Below, piece after piece: positions 29,923-38,922 of a stretch of DNA of 64,000 nucleotides. Origin of the DNA: an uncultured Rhodopila sp. (GTDB lineage: Bacteria > Pseudomonadota > Alphaproteobacteria > Acetobacterales > Acetobacteraceae); contig NZ_CAJATU010000123.1 of the NCBI RefSeq assembly GCF_903944925.1, positions 62,001-126,000 on the forward strand. Direction: 5' to 3'. Position numbers and translations under genes: made by a program. The notes below the pieces were generated by a model. It was not told the DNA's origin and searched no databases. It saw only the letters and a program-made list of their open reading frames with translations. Every line of letters begins with the position of its first letter. Position 1 is the stretch's first letter.

Positions 29923-30159
29923 TCACACTGCTTCCGCGGAAAACCGGCGCGGTGCGCAACATGAGCAGCCGCCGGCATGGCGTCGCACCGGCGCCGGGCC
30001 GGCATCCTCCCGGGCGCCGCCGCCGATGGCGGCCAGGGTCAGCAGACGCGGCGCCGGTTTCCCGCAATCGGGACAAGGTTGAGGACGGTCGAACTCGGCC
30101 ATCGGGCGCAGCTCGGAGAACGGCCCGCAATCCTCGCATTCGTATTCATACGTCGGCAT
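29923..30159 (-). CDS. FmdB family zinc-ribbon protein
   Basis: The protein has 78 residues. It opens with 'MPTYEYECEDCG' and has a second 'CPDCG' pair near residue 34, forming the CxxC...CxxC zinc ribbon of the FmdB/CxxC_CxxC_SSSS family of putative regulatory proteins. The tail is divergent and contains 'GGCSCC'. The family is small and its function is poorly known; it was first named for a gene near formamidase/amidase loci. No functional partner is adjacent here. It is divergent from the molybdopterin hydroxylase gene at 30282. Confidence 0.85.
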   Translation of the reverse strand: MPTYEYECEDCGPFSELRPMAEFDRPQPCPDCGKPAPRLLTLAAIGGGAREDAGPAPVRRHAGGCSCCAPRRFSAEAV

Positions 30160-30281
30160 TCAGTCGCTCCTTCGTCGGGGAGGCGAGTTTGCCATCGCCC
30201 GGTCCAGACGGCTACCGGCGGGTTGCCCATCGCCGGATCAGGCTCCATGTTTCCCTATAGGATGACTGCAAGGACGCCCGC

Positions 30282-32648
30282 ATGAACGGACAAGTCGACC
30301 TGACCCAGTTTGCCCAGGAGAAATATGCCGTCGGCCAGCCGGTGCCGCGCAAGGAAGATCCGACGCTGTTGCGCGGCGAAGGCCGATATTCGGACGACCT
30401 CAATCTGCCAGGCCAGGCCCATGCGGTGATGGTGCGGTCCGCTACCGCGCATGGGATTATCCGCTCGATCGACACCGAGGCGGCGAAGGCGATGCCCGGC
30501 GTGCTGGCGGTGCTGACCGGCCGGGACCTGGTGGACGCCGGACTGGGCGGCATGCCGAAGGGCATGACATTCAAGATGCGCGACGGCGGCGAGATGCCGA
30601 AACCGGAGCAGCCGATACTGACCACGGACAAGGTGAGGTTCGCCGGCGATCCGATCGCGGTTGTGGTGGCGGAGACCGCAAAGCAGGCGAAGGACGCGGC
30701 GGAGGCGGTGTTCGCCGACATCGACACGCTGCCGGCTGTCACCGATGCCGCCGCCGCCGCGGCGCCGGGCGCGCCGCAGTTGCATGATGCGACGCCCGGC
30801 AACGTGGTCCTGGATTTTCATCACGGCGACACCGCGGCGGTGGAGGCGGCGTTTGCCAAGGCCGCGCATGTCACCCGCCTGTCGATCCGCAACAGCCGCG
30901 TGGTGGTGTGTCCGATGGAGCCGCGCTCGGCCATTGGCGCGTTCGACCGCGATACCGAACGCTGGACGCTGCATCTCGGCTGCCAAGGCGTGTTCGGCAT
31001 GCGCGCGCTGCTGACGGGGCCGCTAAAGGCACCGGTGGAGAAGATCCGCGTGCTGACCGGCCATGTCGGCGGGTCGTTCGGCATGAAGGCGTCCTGCTAT
31101 CCGGAGTATCCGGCGATCCTTTATGCGTCGCGGCTGTTGGGGCGCCCGGTGAAGTGGACTGACGAGCGGAGCGAAAGTTTCCTGTCCGACAGCCATGGCC
31201 GCGACCATGACATGCGGCAGGAAATCGCGCTGGATGTGGACGGCCGCATCCAGGCGCTGCGGGTGACGGGATACGGCAATATCGGCGCCTACTTATCCAA
31301 TGCCGGCGTGCTGCAGCCCACCGGCAACATCGTCAAAAATACCATTGGCGTGTATGCGACCCCGCGGCAGGAGGTCTCCGCCAGGGCGGTCTTTACCAAC
31401 ACGACGCCCGTCGGCGCCTATCGCGGAGCCGGGCGGCCGGAGGGCAACTATTACATCGAGCGCTTGCTTGACACCGCAGCGCGGGAGATGGGGATCGACC
31501 GCGCGGAGATTCGCCGCCGCAACCATATCCGGCCTGAGGCGATGCCGTACAAGACTCCGGCCGGCACCGTGTATGACAGCGGCGACTTCCCGGTGATCCT
31601 GGACAAGGCGCTGGCGCTGGCGGACTGGGACGGGTTTGCCGCACGCAAAAAGGAAAGCGCCGAACGCGGCAGGCTGCGCGGCATCGGCATCGGCCAGTAT
31701 CTGGAGGTGACCGGCCCGCCCGCGCCGGAGATGGGCGGCATTCGGTTCGAGACGGACGGCTCGGTGACGCTGATAACCGGCACGCTCGATTACGGCCAGG
31801 GGCACGCTTCGGCGTTCGCCCAGGTGCTGGCGTCGCGGCTGGGGATACCGTTCGAGGCGATCAAACTGTTGCAGGGGGATTCCGACGAACTGCTGGCTGG
31901 CGGCGGCACCGGCGGGTCGAAGTCGCTGATGGCCAGCGGCACCGCCATCGTCGAAGCGGCGGAACTGGTGCGGGAGAAGGGCCGCAAGATCGCCGCCCAT
32001 CTGCTGGAGGCTGCGGAAGCGGATATCGAGTTCGAAATTGTCCGCGGGGGTGGCCAGTTCCGCATCGCCGGCACCGATCGGGCCATTGGTTTGATGGCCC
32101 TGGCCGAGCGGTTGCGGGGCGGAGAGAGGCTGCCGGACGGGGTGCCGGTGACGCTGTCGGTGTCCCACGTGGCCGAAAGCCCACCGTTTGCCTACCCAAA
32201 CGGCTGCCATATCGCTGAGGTCGAGGTCGATCCGGAAACCGGCGTGGCCGAGGTGGTGTCCTACTGCATGGTCAATGATTTCGGTGTGATCGTGAATCCT
32301 CTCCTGGTGGAGGGCCAGGCGCATGGCGGCATCGTCCAGGGTATTGGACAATGCTTTTTGGAGCATGTCGTTTATGACGAGAACGGCCAGCCGCTGACCG
32401 GGTCGTACATGGACTATGCTTTGCCACGGGCGAACGATGCGCCGTTCTTTACATTTACGTCGCATCCGGTGCCGGCGAAGACGAACGTGCTGGGATCGAA
32501 AGGGTGTGGCGAGGCTGGCTGTGCCGGCTCGATGCCGGCGGTGATGAACGCGCTGGTGGATGCCCTCTCTGTCTACGGGATCAGGCACATCGACATGCCG
32601 GCGACACCGTTGCGGGTGTGGGAGGCGATCAGGGCGGCGGGGTCATAG
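30282..32648 (+). CDS. Xanthine dehydrogenase/CoxL-family molybdopterin-binding subunit (form II-like)
   Basis: The protein has 788 residues, the usual length for a large subunit of the xanthine oxidase/CO dehydrogenase family. The N-terminal a/b hammerhead domain starts near 'RKEDPTLLRGEGRYSDDLNLPG'. The molybdopterin-binding part includes 'GHVGGSFGMK', 'GAYRGAGRPEG' and the C-terminal 'GCGEAGCAGSMPA', whose Glu matches the catalytic glutamate region. The AYRGAGR loop is typical of form II CoxL-like enzymes rather than AYxCSFR true CO dehydrogenases, so CO oxidation should not be assumed; an aldehyde or heterocycle hydroxylase is more likely. The small 2Fe-2S and FAD subunit genes that normally accompany this protein are not adjacent. 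The start follows an AAGGA element. Confidence 0.9.
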   Translation: MNGQVDLTQFAQEKYAVGQPVPRKEDPTLLRGEGRYSDDLNLPGQAHAVMVRSATAHGIIRSIDTEAAKAMPGVLAVLTGRDLVDAGLGGMPKGMTFKMRDGGEMPKPEQPILTTDKVRFAGDPIAVVVAETAKQAKDAAEAVFADIDTLPAVTDAAAAAAPGAPQLHDATPGNVVLDFHHGDTAAVEAAFAKAAHVTRLSIRNSRVVVCPMEPRSAIGAFDRDTERWTLHLGCQGVFGMRALLTGPLKAPVEKIRVLTGHVGGSFGMKASCYPEYPAILYASRLLGRPVKWTDERSESFLSDSHGRDHDMRQEIALDVDGRIQALRVTGYGNIGAYLSNAGVLQPTGNIVKNTIGVYATPRQEVSARAVFTNTTPVGAYRGAGRPEGNYYIERLLDTAAREMGIDRAEIRRRNHIRPEAMPYKTPAGTVYDSGDFPVILDKALALADWDGFAARKKESAERGRLRGIGIGQYLEVTGPPAPEMGGIRFETDGSVTLITGTLDYGQGHASAFAQVLASRLGIPFEAIKLLQGDSDELLAGGGTGGSKSLMASGTAIVEAAELVREKGRKIAAHLLEAAEADIEFEIVRGGGQFRIAGTDRAIGLMALAERLRGGERLPDGVPVTLSVSHVAESPPFAYPNGCHIAEVEVDPETGVAEVVSYCMVNDFGVIVNPLLVEGQAHGGIVQGIGQCFLEHVVYDENGQPLTGSYMDYALPRANDAPFFTFTSHPVPAKTNVLGSKGCGEAGCAGSMPAVMNALVDALSVYGIRHIDMPATPLRVWEAIRAAGS

Positions 32649-32716
32649 AGCGCCCGCGGTCCGGCCATGACACATCGAGACTTGCCGCCGCTAACTCGTC
32701 ACGACCGCCAGACTGG

Positions 32717-34585
32717 TCACGATGCGTCCTCCATTCGAACCCCCGGGTGAAAATACGCATAAACCCGCCTCGCCGTCTCGCGCTTGATGCCGGGCGCCGC
32801 TTCGAGGTCGTTCAGCCCGGCCATTTTCACGCCGCGCGCGGACCCGAAATGATTAAGCAGCGCGCGTTTTCTCGCCGCTCCGATGCCCGGAATGTCATCC
32901 AGTTCGCTTTGGTGAATCGCCTTTGACCGCCCCGATCGGTGCGTCGTGATCGCGAAACGATGAGCCTCATCCCGCAGGCGCTGCAGGAAATACAGCACCG
33001 GGTCGCGCGGCGGCAGTTGAAACGCCTCCGTTCCATCCGAGTGGAACCATTCGCGTCCCGCATCCCGGTCCGGCCCCTTGGCGATAGCAACGAGCTTGAC
33101 GTCCTGCACCCCGAGGTCCGCCAGTACGTCGCGCGCCGCGGTCAATTGCCCCGCCCCGCCATCGATCAGGACCAGGTCCGGCCATTCCGACGCAGGAGCG
33201 CCATCCGCCTGTTCCTTCTGCGCCCGGGTGAAGCGCCGCTGCAGCATCTCCCGCATCATCGCAAAATCGTCCCCCGGCGTTATCGGGCCGCGGATGCTGA
33301 ATTTCCGGTAGGCGGATTTCAGGAACCCCTCCGGTCCGCTGACGATCATGACGCCATAGGGATTGGTGCCCATGATGTGGGAGTTGTCGTAGACCTCTAT
33401 CCGGCACGGGGTCTTTGGCAGCTTGAAGAGCTGTTCGACGGCTTCCAACAGTTTGGTTTGCCCGGCGGATTCCGCCAGTTTCCGTTCCAGCGCTTCGCGC
33501 GCGTTGGATTCGGCGTGAAGCACCACGGCGCGCTTTTCGCCCCGCTGCGGCAGGCTTATTTCGACCTTGCGGCCAGCCTTTAGCGACAAAGCCTCGGCGA
33601 TCAGGTCGTGCTCCGGCAGTTCGGTGTTGACCAGCAACAGCGGCGGCGGCGGCTTGTCATCGTAGAATTGCGGCACGAAGGCGCTGAGCACTTCGGCGGT
33701 TTCCTCGGCCGCCGGGTGAGCCGGATAGAACGCGCGATTGCCGTTGTTGCGGCCGCCGCGGATGAAAAACACCTGGATGCAGGTCTGCCCGGCGTGCTGC
33801 CACGCGGCGATGACGTCGGCATCCGACAGGCCGGCGGGATTGATGACGTCGTTGCCCTGCACGAACGTCAGCCCGCGGATGCGGTCGCGCACCGCGGCGG
33901 CGCGCTCGAACTCCAGGGCAGCGGCGGCGCGTTCCATTTCCGCCGCCAGTTCCTGCTGCACGCTGCCCGCGTTGCCCGCCAGGAACGCCTTGGCCTGGTG
34001 CACCAGCTTGCCATACTCGGCCGCCTCGATCCGGCCGACGCAGGGGGCGGAGCAGCGCTTGATCTGGAACAGCAGGCAGGGCCGGGTGCGCGCCGAGAAC
34101 ACCGTGTCGGCGCAGGAGCGCAGCAGGAACACGCGCTGCATGGCGGTGACCGTCTGATTGACCGCCCAGGCCGAGGCGAACGGCCCCCAATAGCTGCCCT
34201 TGCGTACCTGCGCGCCGCGGTGCTTGGCGATCTGCGGGTAGGGATGGTCCTCGGTCAGCATCAGCCAGGGATAGGACTTGTCGTCACGCAGGATGATGTT
34301 GAAGCGCGGCTTGAGCCGCTTGATCAGGTTGGCTTCGAGCAGCAGCGCCTCGGCCTCGGTGTGCGTCGTGACGATTTCAATCGCGACGGTCTCGGACACC
34401 ATGCGCCGCAGCCGTTCCGGCAGGCGGCCGATCTGGGTGTAGGAGAGGACGCGGCGCTTGAGGGAGCGGGCCTTGCCGACATAGAGCGCGTCGCCCTTGG
34501 CATCCAGCATGCGGTACACGCCGGGGTTGGCCGGCATGGTTTGCAATGCGGCCTCGATGACGGCGACACCTGTTTCGGCATTCAT
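32717..34585 (-). CDS. uvrC: Excinuclease ABC subunit C
   Basis: The protein has 622 residues, normal for UvrC. The N-terminal GIY-YIG nuclease is at ~18-95 ('[25 protein letters not shown]'). A UVR motif lies around 200-235 ('[24 protein letters not shown]'). The central RNase H-like nuclease domain contains '[19 protein letters not shown]' and '[12 protein letters not shown]'. The C-terminal tandem HhH is '[21 protein letters not shown]'. In nucleotide excision repair, UvrC makes the 3' and 5' incisions after UvrAB damage recognition. The gene stands alone, transcribed away from the decayed TPR gene. Confidence 0.97.
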   Translation of the reverse strand: MNAETGVAVIEAALQTMPANPGVYRMLDAKGDALYVGKARSLKRRVLSYTQIGRLPERLRRMVSETVAIEIVTTHTEAEALLLEANLIKRLKPRFNIILRDDKSYPWLMLTEDHPYPQIAKHRGAQVRKGSYWGPFASAWAVNQTVTAMQRVFLLRSCADTVFSARTRPCLLFQIKRCSAPCVGRIEAAEYGKLVHQAKAFLAGNAGSVQQELAAEMERAAAALEFERAAAVRDRIRGLTFVQGNDVINPAGLSDADVIAAWQHAGQTCIQVFFIRGGRNNGNRAFYPAHPAAEETAEVLSAFVPQFYDDKPPPPLLLVNTELPEHDLIAEALSLKAGRKVEISLPQRGEKRAVVLHAESNAREALERKLAESAGQTKLLEAVEQLFKLPKTPCRIEVYDNSHIMGTNPYGVMIVSGPEGFLKSAYRKFSIRGPITPGDDFAMMREMLQRRFTRAQKEQADGAPASEWPDLVLIDGGAGQLTAARDVLADLGVQDVKLVAIAKGPDRDAGREWFHSDGTEAFQLPPRDPVLYFLQRLRDEAHRFAITTHRSGRSKAIHQSELDDIPGIGAARKRALLNHFGSARGVKMAGLNDLEAAPGIKRETARRVYAYFHPGVRMEDAS

Positions 34586-34805
34586 GACGGGTGAGGCACT
34601 CGCTGTTCGTGTGTGCTTGGTTTTCGCATTTGGCGCGTTGGCCGCTCAAGCGCAATCCGGAGGCGGCGGGCCGACCCCCCGGCAGAGCCGATCCGGTATA
34701 ACAACGGAAATCCGTTGGACCGGGAACTATACGGCGGATTTGCGGGCTATCCCTTTGCGGCACGGGTCCGCTAAGACCGCCGCCAGGAACCTTGCGGGAG
34801 TCGGG

Positions 34806-35499
34806 ATGCAAGCCAGGTCAAGCGAGATAGGGGCGCTATTCGCCGGTGCGCTGCAACATCAACGGGCCGGACGATTGGACGAAGCCGATCGGCTTTACAG
34901 CCGGATTCTGGAGCTGGATCCGTGCCATGCCGACAGCTTGCATCTGCTCGGGGTGATTGCGCACAAGAGTGGTCGTAACGAATCGGCTCTCGATATGATC
35001 CGCCGGGCTATTGCGATCAACCCAGCGATTCCGTCCTACCATTCCAACCTCGGCAATCTGTTGCTGAACCAGGTACTGGCCGAAGAGGCCGCAGCCTGCC
35101 ACCGGCGAGCCGTCGAACTGAAGCCCGATTATGCCGAAACGCTCAACCAGCGCGGCAAGGAGCTGAGAAAGCTTCAGCGCCCCGCGGAAGCGCTGGCCAA
35201 CTGCCTACCAGGACATGATGGCGCATTGGCACAGCGTCCTGCCGGAGACTGTCATTCTCGACCTGCATCTATGAGGAGCTTGTTACCGATCTCGAAGGAC
35301 AGGCCCGTCGCATTGCGGGCTGGTATGGGATCCGCACTGCCTCGACTTCCACCGGACGGAGCGAGCGGTGCGCACCGCGAGCACGACGCAGGTCCGGCAG
35401 CCGGTTTACAACACTTCGGTGGGAAGGTGGCGGGTGCTTGAACCGTTCCTCGGGCCGCTGCTGCGGGAACTGCGATCGGCGGGTCCTGGGGATCCGTAA
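34806..35499 (+). pseudogene. Decayed TPR-sulfotransferase gene
   Basis: ATG 34806 opens a frame of about three TPR units ('HQRAGRLDEADRLYSRILELDP', 'AIAINPAIPSYHSNLGN', 'AVELKPDYAETLNQRGKEL'). After ~35200 the reading jumps frame. Bases 35206-35274 read 'YQDMMAHWHSVLPETVILDLH' then stop. From 35270 in the next frame comes 'YEELVTDLEGQARRIA'. From about 35319 in a third frame comes 'WDPHCLDFHRTERAVRTAS' and 'TTQVRQPVYNTSVGRW', ending at TAA 35497-35499. These are the C-terminal motifs of bacterial TPR-sulfotransferase proteins. Most of the sulfotransferase domain, including the PAPS-binding part, is missing. The gene is therefore a remnant with one large deletion and at least two frameshifts. 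Confidence 0.85.
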
Positions 35500-35501
35500 A
35501 A

Positions 35502-35576
35502 TGGTGCCGGGTGAGGGACTTGAACCCCCGACCTTCGGTTTACAAAACCGCTGCACTACCGCTGTGCTAACCCGGC
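35502..35576 (-). tRNA. tRNA-Thr (UGU anticodon)
   Basis: The reverse complement folds as a cloverleaf: acceptor GCCGGGT / ACCCGGC, D arm GCAC...GTGC, and anticodon loop TTTGTAA with anticodon TGT. The T loop is TTCAAGT. The discriminator is A73 and the 3' CCA is encoded. The first base pair of the anticodon stem is a G/A mismatch. Confidence 0.95.
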
Positions 35577-35632
35577 TGCCCATGCGGCAGTTCGGCTAGA
35601 TACCAGAAACCGATGGCCGTCGCCAAGCAGCT

Positions 35633-35965
35633 TCACTCGGCGGCTGCCGGCTCCCTCACCAGCGCCAGCAGGATGCGGCCGTCCGCCGCCGCCCGCACCG
35701 GGTAGGTCCGCAGCGTGTAGCCGCCTGCCACCGATTCCCCGGTGCGCAGGTCGAACGTGGTGTCGTGCAGCGGGCAGACCAGCAGCGTGCCGCCGAGCAA
35801 GCCGTCGGCCAGCGGACCCTGCTTGTGCGGACATGCCGGCTGGGTGGCGAAGATCTCGCCCCGCCTGGTGCGGAAGACGGTCACAACGGTGCCGTCCACG
35901 TCGAAGTTGCGGCCCTCGCCGAGCGGGATCTGCGACAGGTGGCCGATGCTGCGTTCGCGGTTCAT
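35633..35965 (-). CDS. nirD: Nitrite reductase (NADH) small subunit, Rieske type
   Basis: The protein has 110 residues and starts at ATG 35965, immediately after the nirB stop codon at 35967. It carries the Rieske ligands 'ACPHKQGPL' and 'CPLHDTTFDLRTG' that bind a [2Fe-2S] cluster. NirD partners with NirB in cytoplasmic NADH-dependent reduction of nitrite to ammonium. It is the last gene of the nitrate assimilation operon, and tRNA-Thr lies 56 bp beyond its end. Confidence 0.95.
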   Translation of the reverse strand: MNRERSIGHLSQIPLGEGRNFDVDGTVVTVFRTRRGEIFATQPACPHKQGPLADGLLGGTLLVCPLHDTTFDLRTGESVAGGYTLRTYPVRAAADGRILLALVREPAAAE

Positions 35966-35966
35966 C

Positions 35967-38408
35967 TTAGTCCTCCATTGCCAGTACGGACTCAAACTGG
36001 TTGGCAGTCTTCGGTTCGTCCCGTTCCGTCCAGGGATCGAACGTGGCGGCGATGGATTTTTCCAGCGCGGCGTCCAGCTCCGCGGCGATGCCGTCGCTGT
36101 CCTGCATGACCACGGCGCGGATGCGCTCCAGCCCGACGCGTTCGACGAAAGTGTAGCTGCGTTCCTTGTATTTCGCATTCTCGCGGTAGTATTGCATGAA
36201 ACGGCCGGTATAGAGCAGCACGTCCGCCTCGCTGCCGACGGTGCACATCAGGTCGCCCTTGCGGACATGCGCGCCGGCCGCGCCGCCGATATAGATCTCC
36301 CATCGGCCATCGCCGATGGCGACTGCGCCGACGTCCTTGACCATCGCCTCCGAGCAGTTGCGCGGGCAGCCGGCGGTGGCGAGTTTCATCTTGCCGGGGG
36401 TATCGAGGCCGCGGAACCGCTGCTCGATCTGCTTGGCGAGGCCCATGGAATCGCCGAGGCCGAAGCGGCAGAACTCGGTGCCGATGCAGCTTTTGCAGGT
36501 GCGGTAGCTTTTGCCCCAGGCCCAGCCGGCGGGCATGTCCAGCGCGTCCCAGACCGCCGGCAGGTCCTGCTTCGCCACGCCCACCAGGTCGATGCGCTGG
36601 CCGCCGGTGACTTTCACCAGCGGCACGTTGAAGTCCTCCGCGACTGTGGCGATGCGCTTGAGCTGTGCCGGCGTGCAGACTCCGCCCGGCATTTCCGGCA
36701 TCACCGAGAAGGTGCCGTCCTTCTGGATGTTGCCGTGCACGCGGTCGTTGATGAAGCGGGCATCGCGTTCGTCCTCGTACTCGTCAGCCCAGATCGTTGC
36801 CAGCATGGACGCCAGCGCCGGCTTGCTGGCGGCATCCTCTATCCCGCCGCCGAGCGCGCCGAACACCGACGACACCGATCGCAGGCCTTGCTCGCGCACC
36901 GCCTTGACCAGTTCGGGCTTGGTCAGCGGGATGCCGGGCACGTAGTAGTGGACGGACGGGTCCTGCTCGGCTGTTCCGCCGCAGAACCAGTCCACCAGTT
37001 CATTGACCAGCGACTTGCAGGAGCCGCAGCCCATGCCGGCGCGGGTGGCTTTCATCACCGCGGTGGCGCTGCGGCTGCCGGCGGCGACGCAACTGCCGAT
37101 GGCCGCCTTGCTGACGCCGTTGCAGTTGCAGACCTGGGCTTCGGCCGGCATTTCGTCGAGAGTCACCTTCTGCTCGGGCGTGCCGAGGTCGAACAGCAGC
37201 GACAACCGCTCCTCCGGCAGCTTGCTGTCGCGGTCGAAGGCCTGCATCAGGAAGGCGGCCTTGCTGATCTCGCCCATCAGGATGGCGCCCACCAGGCGGC
37301 CTTCGCGGACGACCAGCTTCTTGTAAATTCCCTTGCCCGGCTCGACGAACTGGATTGTTTCGTCGCCGTCCTCCGCCGGATCGGTTGCGCCCATGGAGGC
37401 CAGCTCAACCCCCATCACCTTCAGTTTCGTTGCCAACTTCGAGCCGTGATACGCCGCTGTCGTATCGGTGCCGGTGACATGGTCAGCGAAGACTTTCGCC
37501 TGTTCCCAAAGCGGCGCGACCAGTCCGTAGACCTGGCCGCGATGCTGCGCGCATTCGCCGACGACATAGATGTTGTGGTCATCGACGGAACGCATTTGGT
37601 TGTCCACCGCGATGGCCCGCTCCACCGTCAGCCCGGCGTGCCGGCCGATTTCCGCATTGGGACGGATGCCGGCGGCGACGACGACCATGTCGCAGTCGAG
37701 CGTGGTGCCGTCCTTGAAGGCAAGGCCGGTGACGGATCGTTCGCCCAGCACCGCGGTGGTGGATTTGCCGAGATGGATGACGATGCCCATTTTCTCCATG
37801 CCGGCGCGCAGGATGGACGCACCCTGGGCGTCGAGCTGGGCGGGCATAAGACGATCGCCGATGTGGATGACATGGACTTCACAGCCGTGGTTGAGCAGGC
37901 CGCGGGCGGCTTCCAGGCCGAGCAGGCCGCCGCCGATGACCGCGGCTTTGCGGCTGGCTTTCGCCCGCGCCATGATGCCGGAGCAGTCGTCGAGGGTGCG
38001 GAAACCGAAGACGCCGTCTTTCAGATTGCCGTCCGGGGTGCGGGCGCCGTCCATCGGCGGAATGAAGGCGCGGCTGCCGGTGGCGATCAGCAGCTTGTCG
38101 TACTGGAGCTTGATGCCGGTGTCCGACACCACCATGCGGGAGGCGCGGTCGATTTCGGTGATCCGGGCGCCGGCGTGCAGCGTGATGTTGTTTTCGGTGT
38201 ACCAGTCGAGCGGGTTGATGAATATTTCGCTGGAGTCCTGAATGCCGCTCAGGATGTTCGACAGCATGATGCGGTTGTAGTTGCCGTAGGGCTCGTCGCC
38301 GAACATGGTGATATCGAACTGATCCGCGCCGCCGCGGGCCAGCACGTCCTCGACCGCCCGGGCGCCCGCCATGCCGTTGCCGATGACGACGAGTTTTTGC
38401 TTAAGCAT
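35967..38408 (-). CDS. nirB: Nitrite reductase (NADH) large subunit
   Basis: The protein has 813 residues from ATG 38408 ('MLKQKLVVIGNGMAGARAVE'). The frame stays open 48 codons further upstream, but that stretch lies in a REP-like palindrome and does not resemble NirB. Domains in order are FAD/NAD(P)H-binding Rossmann folds ('VVIGNGMAG', 'AAVIGGGLLGLEAARGL'), a BFD-like [2Fe-2S] domain ('CNCNGVSKAAIGSCV') with a following 'GMGCGSCKSLV', and the sulfite/nitrite reductase siroheme-[4Fe-4S] part ('TCKSCIGTEFC' and 'ATAGCPRNCSEA'). It catalyses six-electron nitrite reduction to ammonium in the cytoplasm. Its stop codon is one base from the nirD start, so the two are co-translated. Confidence 0.96.
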   Translation of the reverse strand: MLKQKLVVIGNGMAGARAVEDVLARGGADQFDITMFGDEPYGNYNRIMLSNILSGIQDSSEIFINPLDWYTENNITLHAGARITEIDRASRMVVSDTGIKLQYDKLLIATGSRAFIPPMDGARTPDGNLKDGVFGFRTLDDCSGIMARAKASRKAAVIGGGLLGLEAARGLLNHGCEVHVIHIGDRLMPAQLDAQGASILRAGMEKMGIVIHLGKSTTAVLGERSVTGLAFKDGTTLDCDMVVVAAGIRPNAEIGRHAGLTVERAIAVDNQMRSVDDHNIYVVGECAQHRGQVYGLVAPLWEQAKVFADHVTGTDTTAAYHGSKLATKLKVMGVELASMGATDPAEDGDETIQFVEPGKGIYKKLVVREGRLVGAILMGEISKAAFLMQAFDRDSKLPEERLSLLFDLGTPEQKVTLDEMPAEAQVCNCNGVSKAAIGSCVAAGSRSATAVMKATRAGMGCGSCKSLVNELVDWFCGGTAEQDPSVHYYVPGIPLTKPELVKAVREQGLRSVSSVFGALGGGIEDAASKPALASMLATIWADEYEDERDARFINDRVHGNIQKDGTFSVMPEMPGGVCTPAQLKRIATVAEDFNVPLVKVTGGQRIDLVGVAKQDLPAVWDALDMPAGWAWGKSYRTCKSCIGTEFCRFGLGDSMGLAKQIEQRFRGLDTPGKMKLATAGCPRNCSEAMVKDVGAVAIGDGRWEIYIGGAAGAHVRKGDLMCTVGSEADVLLYTGRFMQYYRENAKYKERSYTFVERVGLERIRAVVMQDSDGIAAELDAALEKSIAATFDPWTERDEPKTANQFESVLAMED

Positions 38409-38470
38409 GGTGATTGCTCCTTGGCGGCGGGAAGATGTGCGCGGCTGGGTCTGAAGCCGGGATCCCACCG

Positions 38471-38553
38471 TCATGGTCCGCGCGGGCGGACCATCCACGC
38501 CTTGCGGTGCCAGTGCCGGCAAAGGCGTGGATGGCGGGCATCCGCCCGCCATG
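38471..38553. repeat. REP-like palindromic element, copy A
   Basis: Two hairpins (38475-38492 GGTCCG/CGGACC and 38533-38550 GGCGGG/CCCGCC) flank an outer inverted pair, ATCCACGCCTT (38493-38503) and AAGGCGTGGAT (38522-38532). The whole is nearly mirror-symmetric, begins TCATGG and ends CCATGA. It sits inside the nitrate operon between the 115-aa gene and nirB. The element is related to the copies at 45296 and 52811. Confidence 0.8.
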
Positions 38554-38574
38554 ACGGGATGACGCCATCACCGC

Positions 38575-38922
38575 CTAGATCTCCACCAGACCGAGATCGA
38601 CCACCACCGTCCCGCTCAGCCCCTCGGGTGCCAGGATCGCCAGTTCCACCCTTGTCTCGGGCTCCAGATCCTCGACCACGGCCAACTGCACATGATCCGC
38701 GGCTTTGGCGCCGATGGGGAAATACCGCATCAGCTTGCCATCCCGCAGCATCGCGATGGTCACCATCTCAGTGGTGCTGTTGCCGCCGCGGAAATACAGC
38801 GCCTGTGCCCGTTTGTCGGACGAAACGACGTAATTTGCCAGGGCCAGCGGCACCGGCGTGTGGTAGCCGGCGCCGACGAACGGAATGGCACCGCGAATAT
38901 ACTTCGGCACAGAATCAATCAT
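38575..38922 (-). CDS. Unrecognised 115-residue protein in the nitrate assimilation operon
   Basis: The start codon overlaps the nitrate reductase stop codon in an ATGA, which indicates translational coupling. The protein has no cysteine, signal peptide or membrane segment, and is predicted all-beta ('ALYFRGGNSTTEMVTIAMLRDG', 'RVELAILAPEGLSGTVVVDLG'). I do not recognise its family. Its tight linkage with the nitrate reductase and nirBD suggests a role in nitrate or nitrite reduction, such as assembly, chaperone or electron-transfer docking. That role is inference. Confidence 0.8.
   Translation of the reverse strand: MIDSVPKYIRGAIPFVGAGYHTPVPLALANYVVSSDKRAQALYFRGGNSTTEMVTIAMLRDGKLMRYFPIGAKAADHVQLAVVEDLEPETRVELAILAPEGLSGTVVVDLGLVEI

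Noticed and set aside
38409-38552. An N-terminal extension of NirB by 48 codons
   Set aside because: The extra stretch is the REP-like palindrome and has no NirB similarity; ATG 38408 begins exactly at the conserved Rossmann start.
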